From positions 186,001 through 250,000 of the forward strand of contig NZ_JAGGJA010000007.1 in assembly GCF_026229185.1 (NCBI RefSeq): a stretch of 64,000 nt of DNA, in the 5' to 3' direction. The first letter of the stretch is position 1. Every line of letters starts with the position of its first letter. A model generated the notes under the pieces. The model had not been told where the DNA came from, did not search any database, and saw only the letters and a program-made list of their open reading frames with translations. A program made the position numbers and the translations under genes. The DNA is from Fodinibius salsisoli. GTDB taxonomy: Bacteria > Bacteroidota > Rhodothermia > Balneolales > Balneolaceae. Of this stretch, positions 1 through 9,545 are shown piece by piece.

Positions 1-303
1 ATTTGATAGATGAACTTCAACAATGGGGATCTCAAGCAGTTCTATAGCATCACGAATAGCTACGGAAGTATGGGTGTAGGCGGCAAAATTGGCAACAACC
101 CCATCCACATTACCTTCCAGAAGAGCGTGAATAGCCTCGACCAGCTTACCCTCCCCATTGCTTTGAAAGAATGTCAGTTCGTGATCAGGGAATGATTCTG
201 CTAACAGCTTTTCAATATCATCCAGCGTATCGGAACCATAGTGTTCAGGATCGCGTGTCCCCAGCATATTCAGGTTGGGTCCATTTAAAATCGATATCTT
301 CAT
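1..303 (-). CDS. aroQ: 3-dehydroquinate dehydratase, type II (partial, 3' end off the window)
   Basis: Type II dehydroquinase catalyses the third step of the shikimate pathway in the cytosol, converting 3-dehydroquinate to 3-dehydroshikimate. I translated the minus strand from the ATG at 303-301 and it stays open to base 1, giving the first 101 of the usual ~145 residues. The family signatures are in order: [18 protein letters not shown] at residues 6-23 with the catalytic Tyr, FFQSNGEG near 46-53, [11 protein letters not shown] near 76-86, and VEVHLSN at the edge. Its ATG overlaps the stop codon of the upstream HIT gene (ATGA), so the two are probably co-translated. One small oddity is NFAAYTHT where most members have a Pro-Gly before the AYTHT stretch. 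The identification is firm; only the C-terminus is unseen. Confidence 0.95.
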   Translation of the reverse strand, partial: MKISILNGPNLNMLGTRDPEHYGSDTLDDIEKLLAESFPDHELTFFQSNGEGKLVEAIHALLEGNVDGVVANFAAYTHTSVAIRDAIELLEIPIVEVHLSN

Positions 304-698
304 ACCTGCACCTCATCGCTAATCAGTTGTGTCAGTTCTTCCATCCGTTGCTCACTTACTTCTACATTGTGGCCTAATGCCATCACCTGATGTGTTTTAT
401 AGAGGGGAATCAAATGAACATGGGCATGGGGAACTTCTAATCCCTGTACAATAACGCCGGTTCGAAGAGGGCTCAGTGCTTCATCTATTGCATGGGCAAT
501 AGCCCTGGAAAATTTCATGGTACTCTGCATTAAGTCATCCGGGAGGTCAAAAAAATAGTCGACCTCTCGTTTGGGAACGACCAGGGTGTGCCCTTCTGCA
601 ATAGGATTAATATCCAAAAAGGCGATATGATCGTCAGTTTCTGCCACTTTATGGCAAGGGATTTCGCCCTCTATAATTTTGGTAAAAATGGTTGCCAT
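300..698 (-). CDS. HIT family nucleotide hydrolase/transferase
   Basis: This 132-residue protein is a histidine-triad hydrolase of the Hint/Fhit superfamily, which acts on nucleoside phosphoramidates or dinucleoside polyphosphates. The triad HAHVHLIP lies at residues 91-98 (His91, His93, His95), with the typical N-terminus ([18 protein letters not shown]) and the [10 protein letters not shown] segment at 36-45. Length is normal for the family. The stop overlaps the aroQ start by four bases, suggesting an operon. A heptamer tandem repeat begins five bases upstream of the start codon, occupying the place where a ribosome-binding site would sit. Family assignment is certain; the physiological substrate cannot be told from sequence. 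Confidence 0.93.
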   Translation of the reverse strand: MATIFTKIIEGEIPCHKVAETDDHIAFLDINPIAEGHTLVVPKREVDYFFDLPDDLMQSTMKFSRAIAHAIDEALSPLRTGVIVQGLEVPHAHVHLIPLYKTHQVMALGHNVEVSEQRMEELTQLISDEVQV

Positions 699-703
699 GC
701 CAA

Positions 704-744
704 TACAGGTTACAGGTTACAGGTTACAGGTTACAGGTTACAGG
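704..744. repeat. Heptamer tandem repeat, about 6 copies
   Basis: Five exact copies of TACAGGT plus a sixth lacking its last base run head to tail at 704-744, immediately upstream of the HIT start codon (ATG at 698-696, minus strand). Because the unit is 7 bp, slipped-strand changes would alter the spacing of the leader but not the reading frame. It lies in the 112-bp gap between the MBL-fold gene and the HIT gene. Confidence 0.95.
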
Positions 745-810
745 AAACTGAGAATCGCTTCCCATTTTGTCAAATACAATATCACATTTCTTCATTGCAA
801 AGTACAATAC

Positions 811-1770
811 CTAAGGCATCTTAAAAATAATTCCATTAGAGGTCACCTCGCTGGTCATGGTCCCCTCCTGTATTCCCCAATCCAGGTAGCCCATTACCTC
901 TGACAGCACCAAAAATGTTGCTCCCTTCTCAATGGCCTCTGCGAATAACCGTTGCGCTATCTCCATTAGTCGCATGGGGCGTTTTTCCAGCAACATTTGG
1001 ATTTTTTGATACCGATTCTCGTGCTCTGTCAAATGATGATTGGCCACTCCGCCAATATCTTTGATCAAATTTCCATGACCCGGCAAAACCACCCCTTTTT
1101 GTCCGGAAATCCATTTCAGTGAATTACGGTACTGCAATAAGCTTTTATTACGCTGCTCCGTATCCGGATCAAAATTGATCAGGGCATTAGTGCTGATATG
1201 TTCCAGCAGCAGGTCACCACCAAAAATCAATCCCTTTTGTGTATCAAATACCACATGCCCCGGGGCGTGGCCGGGCGTATGTTTTACAACCACTGACAAG
1301 CTTCCGCTGGAAAGCTCTTCTCCCTCCTGTATCGGTTTTGGGCGAAGGGGTTCCGAAAATTGCTGAAGCCAATCCAGCTGCTCAATCATTTGATTAACAA
1401 ACGTCTTGGGAATTTGATGCTCTTCGAAAAAAGTCCGAAAAAGCTCTTGATTGTCGCCACCTCCAAAATTATCCTGCTCTTTGGGATGTCCATAAATTAC
1501 TGCCCCAGAGAGATTCCCCAAGTGAGCTGCCTGTCCAAAATGATCAGGATGTCCGTGGGTCAGCCAGATTTCATCTAGGTCTGCTAAAATAAGTCCCTCC
1601 TCTTTCAAGAGTTTATCCAGATCTTCCTCTGCTTTTTTTGAATAGTACCCACAATCGATGAGTACATTCTTTTCATCCTTGATAAGATAGCTGAACACAT
1701 CTCCCACCGCAAAAGGGGTAGGAATTCTAAGCGGGTAAATATACTCTCGGGCCCATGAGGGTAATAGCAT
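811..1770 (-). CDS. MBL-fold metallo-hydrolase (LACTB2/glyoxalase II-like)
   Basis: A metallo-beta-lactamase-fold hydrolase of about 319 residues. The dinuclear-zinc motif THGHPDH lies at residues 71-77 (His72, His74, Asp76, His77), followed by HTPGHAPGH and GDLL for the second metal shell and a VLPGHG segment. After the metal domain comes a helical, winged-helix-like tail (RLMEIAQRLFAEA), typical of the LACTB2-like branch. I chose the ATG at 1770 because the frame continues 23 codons upstream with sequence unlike the family, and the homologous part begins just after 1770. The substrate is unknown; thioesters, nucleic acids or lactones are all used by relatives. Confidence 0.85.
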   Translation of the reverse strand: MLLPSWAREYIYPLRIPTPFAVGDVFSYLIKDEKNVLIDCGYYSKKAEEDLDKLLKEEGLILADLDEIWLTHGHPDHFGQAAHLGNLSGAVIYGHPKEQDNFGGGDNQELFRTFFEEHQIPKTFVNQMIEQLDWLQQFSEPLRPKPIQEGEELSSGSLSVVVKHTPGHAPGHVVFDTQKGLIFGGDLLLEHISTNALINFDPDTEQRNKSLLQYRNSLKWISGQKGVVLPGHGNLIKDIGGVANHHLTEHENRYQKIQMLLEKRPMRLMEIAQRLFAEAIEKGATFLVLSEVMGYLDWGIQEGTMTSEVTSNGIIFKMP

Positions 1771-1893
1771 AGTCAAACTGTTTATTTCAAATAAGCCATT
1801 TATGCTTAAAGGTATCGATTTTCTGCGCAACCCAAGCACTATTCTCTTTTAATGCCCTCTACTTTAAGAATCTAAAAAAAATTGGATTTAAGG

Positions 1894-1925
1894 TTGATAT
1901 TATATCTACAAATACCGTATATTTG
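1894..1925 (+). promoter_or_regulatory. Candidate Bacteroidota-type promoter for tRNA-Lys
   Basis: TATATTTG at 1918-1925 fits the Bacteroidota -7 consensus TAnnTTTG exactly, with a TTG at 1894-1896 as a weak -33 partner 21 bases upstream. The tRNA begins 19 bases after the -7 box. The match is by eye and only the -7 box is strong. Confidence 0.4.
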
Positions 1926-1944
1926 CATTCTATTTTGAAATCGA

Positions 1945-2017
1945 GAGTCGGTAGCTCAGCTGGCAGAGCAACGCCCTTTTAAGGCGTGGGTCGTGGGTTC
2001 GATCCCCACCCGACTCA
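1945..2017 (+). tRNA. tRNA-Lys (anticodon TTT)
   Basis: A complete 73-nt cloverleaf. The acceptor stem GAGTCGG/CCGACTC is perfect, the D-arm contains GTAGCTCAGC, the anticodon arm CGCC-CTTTTAA-GGCG presents TTT, and the T-arm is GTGGG-TTCGATC-CCCAC. The discriminator base is A and the CCA is not encoded. It stands alone, followed at 2038 by a strong hairpin with a T run. Confidence 0.98.
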
Positions 2018-2037
2018 CTTTTAAGACTCTCTCTCTT

Positions 2038-2075
2038 AAGCCTCTGGCGGTTGATAGCCTCAGAGGCTTTTTTTC
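2038..2075 (+). terminator. Rho-independent terminator after tRNA-Lys
   Basis: A perfect 9-bp stem AAGCCTCTG/CAGAGGCTT at 2038-2046 and 2061-2069, with a 14-nt loop, is followed by a run of T. It lies 20 bases after the tRNA end. Confidence 0.88.
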
Positions 2076-2258
2076 TAATTGGTCAAGTATATATGCTCCT
2101 GCCAACCATAATGTGTTTTTGTAAGTTATTTCACAAAAATTCATTAACTCTTCGTATACTTACAAATTAAAGATATATGGAATTACCTTCCCTTCAACTT
2201 ACGTTATAAAGGGAAGTGGATATATTTAAACTTTTTGTTATTTATTTAACTCATATTT

Positions 2259-4238
2259 ATGGCCGAGAATAAGAAGCAACAATCGGACACAAACAGATCC
2301 CGAAACAACAACCAGAAAGGCAACAAACGCCCCGGTGGCAAACATCAATATACCTTCTATTGGGTTATTATTGCTGCCCTGCTTGCCTTCTGGATTTTCA
2401 GCTCACAAAGTGGGGGTATCTTTGGCGGGCCTCCCTCCATCGAATACAGTACGTTTAGAGATCAAATACAATCTGGCAACGTACAGAAGGTAACCGTTCG
2501 GGGCAATCAGATTGAGGGTCAGTTAAAGCAGAAAACCCCGCTTAAGGCTTCCGAAAACGATACAACCCAGTACAGTAAATTTACGACTTACCTCCCCTCT
2601 TTTGGTGATGAAAAGTTAATGGATATGCTGGAAGCCAATGACGTCAAAGTCCAAACCTTGCCCAAGAGCAATGTTGACTGGTGGACGATCCTCCTCTGGG
2701 GCATTCCTTTGGCCTTTCTTATTATCATTGGTATTCAGTTCTTCCGGCAAATGCGCATGCAGGGACAAAACATGTTTAAAATCGGCCAAAGCAAGGCCAA
2801 GCTACAGGATGCTGAAAAAGTTAATACAACTTTTGATGATGTCGCCGGACTAAAAGGCGCCAAAACCGAACTCCAGGAAATTATTGGCTTCCTTAAAAAC
2901 CCCGATAAATTTGATTCATTGGGCGGCGAAATTCCTAAAGGATTATTAATGGTAGGCCCTCCCGGAACCGGAAAGACTTTGCTTGCGCGAGCCGTAGCAG
3001 GCGAAGCGGGCGTCCCCTACTTTACGATTACAGGATCGGACTTTATGGAAATGTTTGTTGGGGTTGGAGCCAAACGCGTGCGAGATATGTTCAACAAAGC
3101 TAAAGAAAAGGCCCCGGCCATTATCTTTATCGATGAAATCGACTCTATTGGCCGAAAACGTGGTGCAGGATTGGGAGGCGGTCATGACGAACGCGAGCAA
3201 ACCCTAAACCAATTGCTGGCAGAACTTGATGGCTTTGAACCTAACGCAGGCGTTGTCGTGATGGCGGCAACTAATCGGCCCGACATTCTGGATAAGGCGC
3301 TTCTTCGTCCCGGGCGTTTCGATCGACAGATAACCGTACATCTACCCACCCAGGAGCATCGGGAAGAAATTTTAGAAATTCATGCCCAGAATAAAAAGCT
3401 CTCTGATGAGATAAACCTCGAAGAAATTGCACGATCTACACCAGGATTTAGTGGAGCCGATCTGCAAAACCTGCTCAATGAAGCTGCACTCATCGCTGCC
3501 CGTCATAAACGCAAGGCGGTTGAGCAGCAAGATGTTGATCAGGCACGTGATAAAGTGATGATGGGACTTAAACGAGAAGGCATACGCCTTTCCGATCATG
3601 AGAAAAAGTTGTTGGCTTATCACGAAGCGGGACATGCCATCGTTGCTGCTGCCCTGCCTAACGCTGATCCTATCCATAAGGTAACCGTTATTCCACGGGG
3701 CAAAGCTATGGGCGTAACGATGCAGCTTCCGGAAAAAGAAAAACTGCTTTATGAGAAAAAATATATGCTCGACCGCATGGCCGTTATGATGGGGGGGCGT
3801 GCTGCTGAAAACCTCATTTTTGATACTGCCACGAGCGGTGCTGAAAACGATCTAAAACAGATTACCAAGCTGGCCCGAAAAATGGTGCTCGACTGGGGTA
3901 TGAGTGAAAAGTTCAACAATATTGCATTCGGAGGTCAACAAGAGCAAGTTTTCCTCGGAGAACAGATGGGGAGCCCCAAAGAGTACAGTGACAGCACAGC
4001 CCGTGAAATTGATCATGAAATTAAAGCTATCCTACAAGAAGCTTATAACCGTGCCCTGGAAGCCATCACCACTCATCGTGATGTCTTAGACCGTCTTGCA
4101 GACGAACTTCTTGAAAAAGAGGAAGTTCCCGGCAAGGCTGTAATGCAGTGGATGAACGGGGCCCTGGAGCAAAATCAGGATGACGAACCATCCCAAAACG
4201 AAATCAGTCCCACTGATGGACTTCCTGAGGAGGAATAG
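2259..4238 (+). CDS. ftsH: ATP-dependent zinc metalloprotease FtsH
   Basis: A membrane-anchored AAA+ protease that degrades misfolded membrane proteins and regulatory substrates. The 659-residue protein has a basic, Asn/Lys-rich N-terminus, a first membrane helix near 31-47, a periplasmic domain, and a second helix near 141-162. The AAA module follows with Walker A GPPGTGKT (about 233-240), Walker B IIFIDEID and the second region of homology ending in RPGRFDR. The zinc protease motif HEAGH is near 454-458. The C-terminal tail is acidic. Length and domain order are normal. It is the only gene in its unit: a terminator hairpin follows 28 bases after the stop. Confidence 0.98.
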   Translation: MAENKKQQSDTNRSRNNNQKGNKRPGGKHQYTFYWVIIAALLAFWIFSSQSGGIFGGPPSIEYSTFRDQIQSGNVQKVTVRGNQIEGQLKQKTPLKASENDTTQYSKFTTYLPSFGDEKLMDMLEANDVKVQTLPKSNVDWWTILLWGIPLAFLIIIGIQFFRQMRMQGQNMFKIGQSKAKLQDAEKVNTTFDDVAGLKGAKTELQEIIGFLKNPDKFDSLGGEIPKGLLMVGPPGTGKTLLARAVAGEAGVPYFTITGSDFMEMFVGVGAKRVRDMFNKAKEKAPAIIFIDEIDSIGRKRGAGLGGGHDEREQTLNQLLAELDGFEPNAGVVVMAATNRPDILDKALLRPGRFDRQITVHLPTQEHREEILEIHAQNKKLSDEINLEEIARSTPGFSGADLQNLLNEAALIAARHKRKAVEQQDVDQARDKVMMGLKREGIRLSDHEKKLLAYHEAGHAIVAAALPNADPIHKVTVIPRGKAMGVTMQLPEKEKLLYEKKYMLDRMAVMMGGRAAENLIFDTATSGAENDLKQITKLARKMVLDWGMSEKFNNIAFGGQQEQVFLGEQMGSPKEYSDSTAREIDHEIKAILQEAYNRALEAITTHRDVLDRLADELLEKEEVPGKAVMQWMNGALEQNQDDEPSQNEISPTDGLPEEE

Positions 4239-4265
4239 CTTCTAAGAGACCCCAAAACTTATCTG

Positions 4266-4301
4266 AAAAGCGTGAGTATTTAAATGCTCACGCTTTTTTA
4301 T
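4266..4301 (+). terminator. Rho-independent terminator after ftsH
   Basis: A perfect 10-bp stem AAAGCGTGAG/CTCACGCTTT at 4267-4276 and 4287-4296 is followed by a short T run. Confidence 0.88.
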
Positions 4302-4401
4302 TTGCAGCTATAAAAGCCTGACAAGCTTCTATTTGGATTTTGGGATTTTTTCACTGATTATTATTTCTCTCATTTACCAAAATCATTTATTCGGTTTTAT
4401 T

Positions 4402-4860
4402 ATGTGGAAAGAGTTTAAAGAATTTGCGATAAAGGGAAATGTCATAGATATGGCTGTTGGTATTATCATTGGTGCTGCATTTACCAGTGTTGTCCAATCG
4501 CTTGTTAAGGATGTCCTTCTACCGGCTTTGAGCCCTATAACTGGAAGCATTGATTTCTCCAGTGCCTTTCTTGTCATTAAGCCTGGCGCAACTCCGGGAC
4601 CCTACGAGTCACTGCAAGTAGCGAAAGAAGCCGGAGCGACCATCCTTTCTTATGGCACCTTCATTAATGCCAGTATTAGCTTTTTCCTGGTTGCCTTTGC
4701 AGTCTTTGTCTTGGTTAAAAATATCAACAGGTTAAAACGACCTGAAGAAAAACCTGCCCCTGAAATACCAAAAATCAAAGAGTGCACCTACTGTTTTACG
4801 GAGATTCCTGTAAAAGCTTCAAGATGCCCACACTGTACCTCTCAACTGGAAGAATCGTGA
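4402..4860 (+). CDS. mscL: Large-conductance mechanosensitive channel with C-terminal zinc ribbon
   Basis: MscL opens under membrane tension to release solutes during hypo-osmotic shock. The 153-residue protein starts with the family's N-terminal helix (MWKEFKEFAIKGNVIDMAVG), then TM1, a periplasmic loop and TM2 (about 92-114). I chose the ATG at 4402 because the family sequence begins there; the frame extends 23 codons upstream without similarity. The usual C-terminal helix bundle is replaced or extended by a four-cysteine zinc ribbon: CTYC then CPHC, near the last 22 residues. MscL channels with such a tail are not the E. coli type. The channel identity is certain; the role of the ribbon is not known from sequence. 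Confidence 0.95.
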   Translation: MWKEFKEFAIKGNVIDMAVGIIIGAAFTSVVQSLVKDVLLPALSPITGSIDFSSAFLVIKPGATPGPYESLQVAKEAGATILSYGTFINASISFFLVAFAVFVLVKNINRLKRPEEKPAPEIPKIKECTYCFTEIPVKASRCPHCTSQLEES

Positions 4861-4869
4861 TAGCCAGAA

Positions 4870-6420
4870 TTAGACAACCAAAATTACCAATAAGGTATAT
4901 AACAGGCCTCCCAATCCTGCAGCCGTTAATGCCAGGGGAATTTGAGTATACACGTGATCCATCAGATCACAACCGGTAGCCAGTGAAGATAAAATCGTAG
5001 TATCTGAGATAGGCGAACATTGATCTCCAAATACACTGCCGCCTACTACCGCACCGAAGCAAAGAGTGATAAAAAACTCATCCGGTAGTACGGCCCATGC
5101 CAGGGGCATGGCTACCGGAAACACAACGGCGTAGGTGCCCCATGAAGTGCCTGCCGAAAAGGCGATAAGCATACACAATCCCATCAAAATGGCTGGTAAG
5201 GCTGCCGGAGCAATAGTATCCCCTACTAAATCAACCACATATTCCGCGGTCCCTACTGCCTCGGCAACTTCTTTGAGAGAGACCGCCAGTGCCAGGATAA
5301 TAGCTCCAATCGTGACGCCCTTACAACCATCGACAAATCCATCCATGACCGTCTGCAAGTCCATACCCTTAGCCAGAGCCACAAACATACCGGTTAATAC
5401 TGCCAGCACAAAGGCTTCAGCAATCAATAGCGTAGGATCTTCGGTATTGCCCATCACATAGGCGGTATATCCATAAGGAATAATAGCCACGCCTAATAAA
5501 GTACCAATGGGACCAAAAAAATCGACCAGCCCGGAGTTGTAATCCTCCGGAACATCCACTTCCGTCAGTTCGGAGGAAGCCATAGGCTGGGCGTCAGCTC
5601 GGTCCAGGCTACCCTCGGTTCGGGCACGACTGATAGCCTCACGCATTTTCTTGCCGGGAATCCAGGGAAGCAGCTCCCATGCAAACAGGAGCGTTATCAG
5701 CAAAGCAAAAATGCCATAAAAATTAAAGGGTAAGGCCTGGATAAAAAAGGCCACGCCATCCTGCGCCGTCTCAAATAACGGAATAGTGCCCACTACAAGT
5801 CCGGCGATATATAATGGCCACACGTTAAACGGGATGACCGTAGCTGCCGGCGAGGCGGTGGAGTCGACCATGTAGGAGAGCTCTTCATGCGAAACTTTGT
5901 GCTTATCGGCAATTGGACGCACCGTCGCACCCGTCAAGACGGTACTGATCGTACCTCCCTGGTGAAAGACCAGCCCCATCATCCAGGTAAAAAACTTAGC
6001 ACTTTTTCTTCCACGTACCATCCGTTCACTGGCCCAGTGTGCAAACTTCTCGGCGCCACCCGTTCGTGTCCAGATGCCAATAAGTCCGCCCAGTGACCAG
6101 AGGTAGACCAATAAAATAAGAGCAAAACTTTCGGTCCCAATGGAAGGGATCAAAAACTCCTGCACTACATTCAATTTCCCGGATATAACGCCTCCTAACG
6201 CTATGCCTACAAACAGGGAGCTTATCACTTCCCGTGTCCAGAAAGCTAAACCGATGGCAACCAGCGGCGGAGCTACTGACCACCAACCGTAATGGCCATT
6301 AAATTGGGGAAAATCACCGGCAAAGATAACCCCAAGTACAACCAGAAGAAGCGTAATTGCCAAATTGATCCAATTGCCTTTCGAAAATGAGTTAAGCCAT
6401 GATTGGTCAGTATGGGTCAT
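4870..6420 (-). CDS. NhaC-family Na+/H+ antiporter
   Basis: A 516-residue polytopic inner-membrane protein with roughly 11-13 hydrophobic helices, matching the NhaC branch of Na+/H+ antiporters. Recognisable family segments include the GxIxGxWTRTGGAEKFA region, the conserved loop GGTISTVLTGATVRPIADKHK, the DSTASPAATVIPFN motif, and the C-terminal CSPISDTTILSS segment. It exports Na+ in exchange for protons, and some relatives also move organic substrates. It is the last gene of the minus-strand run, 40 bases downstream of the DadA-like gene, so it may be co-transcribed. That leaves open a supporting role in ion balance for Na+-coupled uptake. There is no terminator between it and the convergent mscL, whose stop lies 9 bases away. 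Confidence 0.88.
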   Translation of the reverse strand: MTHTDQSWLNSFSKGNWINLAITLLLVVLGVIFAGDFPQFNGHYGWWSVAPPLVAIGLAFWTREVISSLFVGIALGGVISGKLNVVQEFLIPSIGTESFALILLVYLWSLGGLIGIWTRTGGAEKFAHWASERMVRGRKSAKFFTWMMGLVFHQGGTISTVLTGATVRPIADKHKVSHEELSYMVDSTASPAATVIPFNVWPLYIAGLVVGTIPLFETAQDGVAFFIQALPFNFYGIFALLITLLFAWELLPWIPGKKMREAISRARTEGSLDRADAQPMASSELTEVDVPEDYNSGLVDFFGPIGTLLGVAIIPYGYTAYVMGNTEDPTLLIAEAFVLAVLTGMFVALAKGMDLQTVMDGFVDGCKGVTIGAIILALAVSLKEVAEAVGTAEYVVDLVGDTIAPAALPAILMGLCMLIAFSAGTSWGTYAVVFPVAMPLAWAVLPDEFFITLCFGAVVGGSVFGDQCSPISDTTILSSLATGCDLMDHVYTQIPLALTAAGLGGLLYTLLVILVV

Positions 6421-6460
6421 AATAGATCTGGATATATAATTTTAAAAATTCAACTGAATT

Positions 6461-7723
6461 TTACATATAGCGATTAGGATCCATCATAGGATGGGAGAGT
6501 TTAGCCTGATTTTCAGTAATCAATTGACTAATTATTTCACCACTGGCAAAGCTTAAACTCATGCCAACCATTGAATGGCCGGTAGAAACAAAGATACTAT
6601 TAAATGGTTCAACTTTGCCTACATAAGGCAAACCATCGGGCGAACAAGGGCGCAACCCTACCCAGACATCTTGCCCATCCAAATCCCCCAAAGAGTATTC
6701 TGGAAAATATTGAGTGACAGATTTTTTCAAAGCAGAAATTTTAGCAGGTGTAACAGATTGATCTTTTCCTACAATTTCCATCGTCCCCGCGAATCGCAGA
6801 TCACCCATCATCGGCGTTACAGCCACTTTCTTCTCTGCTAACAAGAAATTAATCTGTGGTACGGTCGAGGGAGAATCAAGCGTTATGCTGTACCCCTTAC
6901 CAGCCTGAAGGGGAAGCTTAAAATTAAGGCGCTTCAATAATTCCGGTGTCCATGCTCCACTGCATAAGACCACCTGAGTTCCACTTAATTTTTGATTGTC
7001 TGAGCTTACAACATCTACCTTTCCTTCAGATTTCTCATTTATATCTGTTATCTCTGTATTAAACCTGAAGTTCACCCCTTGCTTTTGCAGTAGAGCTTTG
7101 AGCTGTTCCATTAAATGTCCGGGGTGTAAATGAGCATCCTTAGGGTAATATACTGCGCCATGGATATCCATTCTGATATTCGGTTCCATTTCCTGCACCT
7201 CTTTGGCCGACAGAACTTCCGTCGGAACCCCAAGAGCACTCGCTTTTTGTGCTTTTTTTGCCTCTTTTTTTAACCCTTTTTCTGTTTTACATATTGTTAA
7301 GTGCCCGTTCTTCTGAAACCCAAAACTGATTGATTCTTTTTTCTCAAGATCAATTAGCAAGTTTTGGTTTCTAAAAAGCATATCTCTCAGCACCGGTCCT
7401 GCCTCATCCACATGTTTTTCGGTAGAAGCCTTTCTGAACTTCCATATCCAGCTAATCAGTTCTTTATTTAAACGAGGCTTGATATAAAAGGGACTTTCTG
7501 CCTTAAGCATCCAGCGCAGCCCCTCGCTAATAACCCCAGGGGATGAAAGGGGGATAATATGCCGTGGTGCAATCAGACCGGCATTGCCATATGAACAATT
7601 ATCTTCGCCATCCCCTTTTTCACAAATGGTAACAGTTATCCCATTTCTTCTTAAATAGTAAGCCACGGCCAATCCCGCAATACCCGCACCAATGACTATG
7701 ACATGATCTGTGTTATTCATCAT
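6461..7723 (-). CDS. D-amino-acid dehydrogenase-like FAD oxidoreductase (DAO family)
   Basis: A flavoprotein of about 420 residues. The dinucleotide-binding GxGxxG motif (VIVIGAGIAG) is at the very N-terminus and the closing FAD motif is near the C-terminus (GHSMVGMSLSFASGEI), as in DadA. The segment CSYGNAGLIAPRH resembles the SxANAG region of DadA-type enzymes, and WVGLRPCSPDGLPYVG is the typical DAO C-terminal motif. DadA-type enzymes deaminate D-amino acids to 2-oxo acids and pass electrons to quinone. I chose the ATG at 7723 over an upstream TTG. The neighbours (D-aminoacylase, dipeptide epimerase) support a D-amino-acid substrate, but hydroxyproline or sarcosine-type substrates cannot be excluded. 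A 243-bp AT-rich gap separates it from the D-aminoacylase, so it may have its own promoter. Confidence 0.82.
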   Translation of the reverse strand: MMNNTDHVIVIGAGIAGLAVAYYLRRNGITVTICEKGDGEDNCSYGNAGLIAPRHIIPLSSPGVISEGLRWMLKAESPFYIKPRLNKELISWIWKFRKASTEKHVDEAGPVLRDMLFRNQNLLIDLEKKESISFGFQKNGHLTICKTEKGLKKEAKKAQKASALGVPTEVLSAKEVQEMEPNIRMDIHGAVYYPKDAHLHPGHLMEQLKALLQKQGVNFRFNTEITDINEKSEGKVDVVSSDNQKLSGTQVVLCSGAWTPELLKRLNFKLPLQAGKGYSITLDSPSTVPQINFLLAEKKVAVTPMMGDLRFAGTMEIVGKDQSVTPAKISALKKSVTQYFPEYSLGDLDGQDVWVGLRPCSPDGLPYVGKVEPFNSIFVSTGHSMVGMSLSFASGEIISQLITENQAKLSHPMMDPNRYM

Positions 7724-7966
7724 TGCATTCAATCAAAAACAATATTAAAATTTTGTTGTACTTAAGTTCTTTTAGTGCCTCTCTTTATTTACTCCGGAGC
7801 TGTATAAAGATCAGTTTACCATAAAATTGCAGTCAGAGGACAAATAGTACTACTTGCTTATTGCCCCGAGTCCAATAATTTTGTCTGTATATTGATTATT
7901 CTAAATACATTATACACTTCCATTCTATTAAAAATTAGTTGTGCAAACAAAACGCTTAATCCGCTT

Positions 7967-9544
7967 TTATTGGTCTGAATGATTTAACACTCTCCCCCAT
8001 CGCCGATCCGATATTTGACCCTCTTCAAGAGCGTATTGCCCATTCACCAGAACATATTCCATTCCTTTTGAAAATCGGTGCGGCTGTTGGAAGGTTGCTT
8101 TATCCAATAATTGATCCAAATCAAAAATGGCAAGGTCGGCCTTGGCTCCTTCTCGAATCTGTCCCCTGCCGCTAATGTCAAAGACCTGGGCCGGCAATGT
8201 GGTCATGCTTCGGATGGCGGAGGCTAAATCGATCACCTCTTTCTCTAACACATATTTCCGTATCTTTCGGGGGAAAGTTCCATAGTTTCTGGGGTGTGGG
8301 ACGCCTTGCCCCATCTCCACGAGTCCACCATCAGAGCTGGTCATCGTCCACGGCTGACGCATAAAGCGGTGCACATCCTCCTCTTTCATATTAAAGGATA
8401 CGATACCAGGCCTCCCTTTCTTGATAAGCTCAACGGCCATATCCAGTGGAGGTACGTCCCGGGCATCGGCAATTTCTTTTAGCGTCTTACCTTCTATGGT
8501 TGAATCCGGACTGTAATACCGAAACTGGATGCGATCTGGTCCACCACGGCGGGCTAAATTTTTCTCCATTGCAGTACGTATTTTGGGAAGTTTTTCTGGA
8601 TCTTTCAGCCGTTTTACAAGTTCTTCATGCCCGCCCTCTTCGGCCCACCTGGGCACCAAAGCAGAAATCAAACCTGTGGCTGATGCCATATAGGGATACT
8701 GGTCGGCAAAAACTTCGACCCCTTCAGCACGCGCCTTTTCAATATTTGCTACGATCGTTTCCGACAGATCCCACACCGGAGGTCCCAGTGCCTTAATATG
8801 TGTGACGATTCCAGGCAAAGCTGCTTCTCTCGCAACCTGGATGACTTCGTCAACGGCCGCCTCCAGGCCAATGGTATAGTTGGATTCATCCCGGATATGG
8901 CTTACATAGGCTCCTCCAAGCTGGGCTGCTACTCTGGAGAGCTCGATTAATTCATTAGTCTTTGCATAGCTGCCCGGAGCATAAAACGGGCCGCTGGAAA
9001 GTCCAAATGCCCCAGACTGCATTCCTTCCCGAACCAATTGCTTCATCTTTTCCAGCTCTTCTGATGAAGGTGCCCGGTCTTCCATTCCCATCACTTCTTT
9101 TCGAATTGATCCTTGGGGAACCATCTGCGCCACATTGACGCCAAGGCCATCTTCAAGCAACCCCTGGCGCTGCTCTTTCAGATCAACGGCGCCTCCTCCA
9201 TCCGGGTTGACAAATACGGTGGTGATGCCTTGCAGAAGCAACGGTTTGGCATCGCTAAGCTCCGGTTTGGTAAGCCCGGAAGCGGCGTGAGAGTGTACAT
9301 CAATAAAACCCGGCGTTACATAGAATCCGCTGGCATCAATAGTATCACGGGCGGCCGCTTTTACAACTCCAATCTTGACAATTTCATCATCCCTGACAGC
9401 AATATCTGCATAGTACCAGGGATTACCGGTGCCGTCTAAAACTTTACCATTAATAATCAGCTTGTCATATTCCACCGATGCATCGGGCTGTGGGGTACAA
9501 GCGGTGAATACGAGAGTAATTAAGCCTATTAAAACTTTGTACAT
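7967..9544 (-). CDS. N-acyl-D-amino-acid deacylase-like amidohydrolase, lipoprotein
   Basis: An amidohydrolase-superfamily enzyme of about 525 residues in the D-aminoacylase/dihydroorotase branch. After a lipoprotein-type signal (MYKVLIGLITLVFTAC) come the metal-binding HSH at residues 84-86 in GFIDVHSHAASG, a DQYPYMASATGL segment, SSDGG, and the family hallmark HPRNYGTFPR. Such enzymes release free D-amino acids from N-acyl-D-amino acids; relatives act on other N-substituted D-residues. I chose the ATG at 9544 because it begins with the signal peptide and lies one base after the stop of the serine hydrolase; the frame runs 38 codons further into that gene without a signal. An envelope location is unusual for a D-aminoacylase and suggests substrates met in the periplasm. 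Exact substrate is inference. Confidence 0.85.
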   Translation of the reverse strand: MYKVLIGLITLVFTACTPQPDASVEYDKLIINGKVLDGTGNPWYYADIAVRDDEIVKIGVVKAAARDTIDASGFYVTPGFIDVHSHAASGLTKPELSDAKPLLLQGITTVFVNPDGGGAVDLKEQRQGLLEDGLGVNVAQMVPQGSIRKEVMGMEDRAPSSEELEKMKQLVREGMQSGAFGLSSGPFYAPGSYAKTNELIELSRVAAQLGGAYVSHIRDESNYTIGLEAAVDEVIQVAREAALPGIVTHIKALGPPVWDLSETIVANIEKARAEGVEVFADQYPYMASATGLISALVPRWAEEGGHEELVKRLKDPEKLPKIRTAMEKNLARRGGPDRIQFRYYSPDSTIEGKTLKEIADARDVPPLDMAVELIKKGRPGIVSFNMKEEDVHRFMRQPWTMTSSDGGLVEMGQGVPHPRNYGTFPRKIRKYVLEKEVIDLASAIRSMTTLPAQVFDISGRGQIREGAKADLAIFDLDQLLDKATFQQPHRFSKGMEYVLVNGQYALEEGQISDRRWGRVLNHSDQ

Positions 9545-9545
9545 G

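Noticed and set aside
1956-2144. Minus-strand reading frame over tRNA-Lys containing SRVGIEPTTHALKGRCSAS
   Set aside because: This is the well-known false protein read from the complement of a tRNA gene (RVGIEPTTxxLK); the tRNA cloverleaf is complete.
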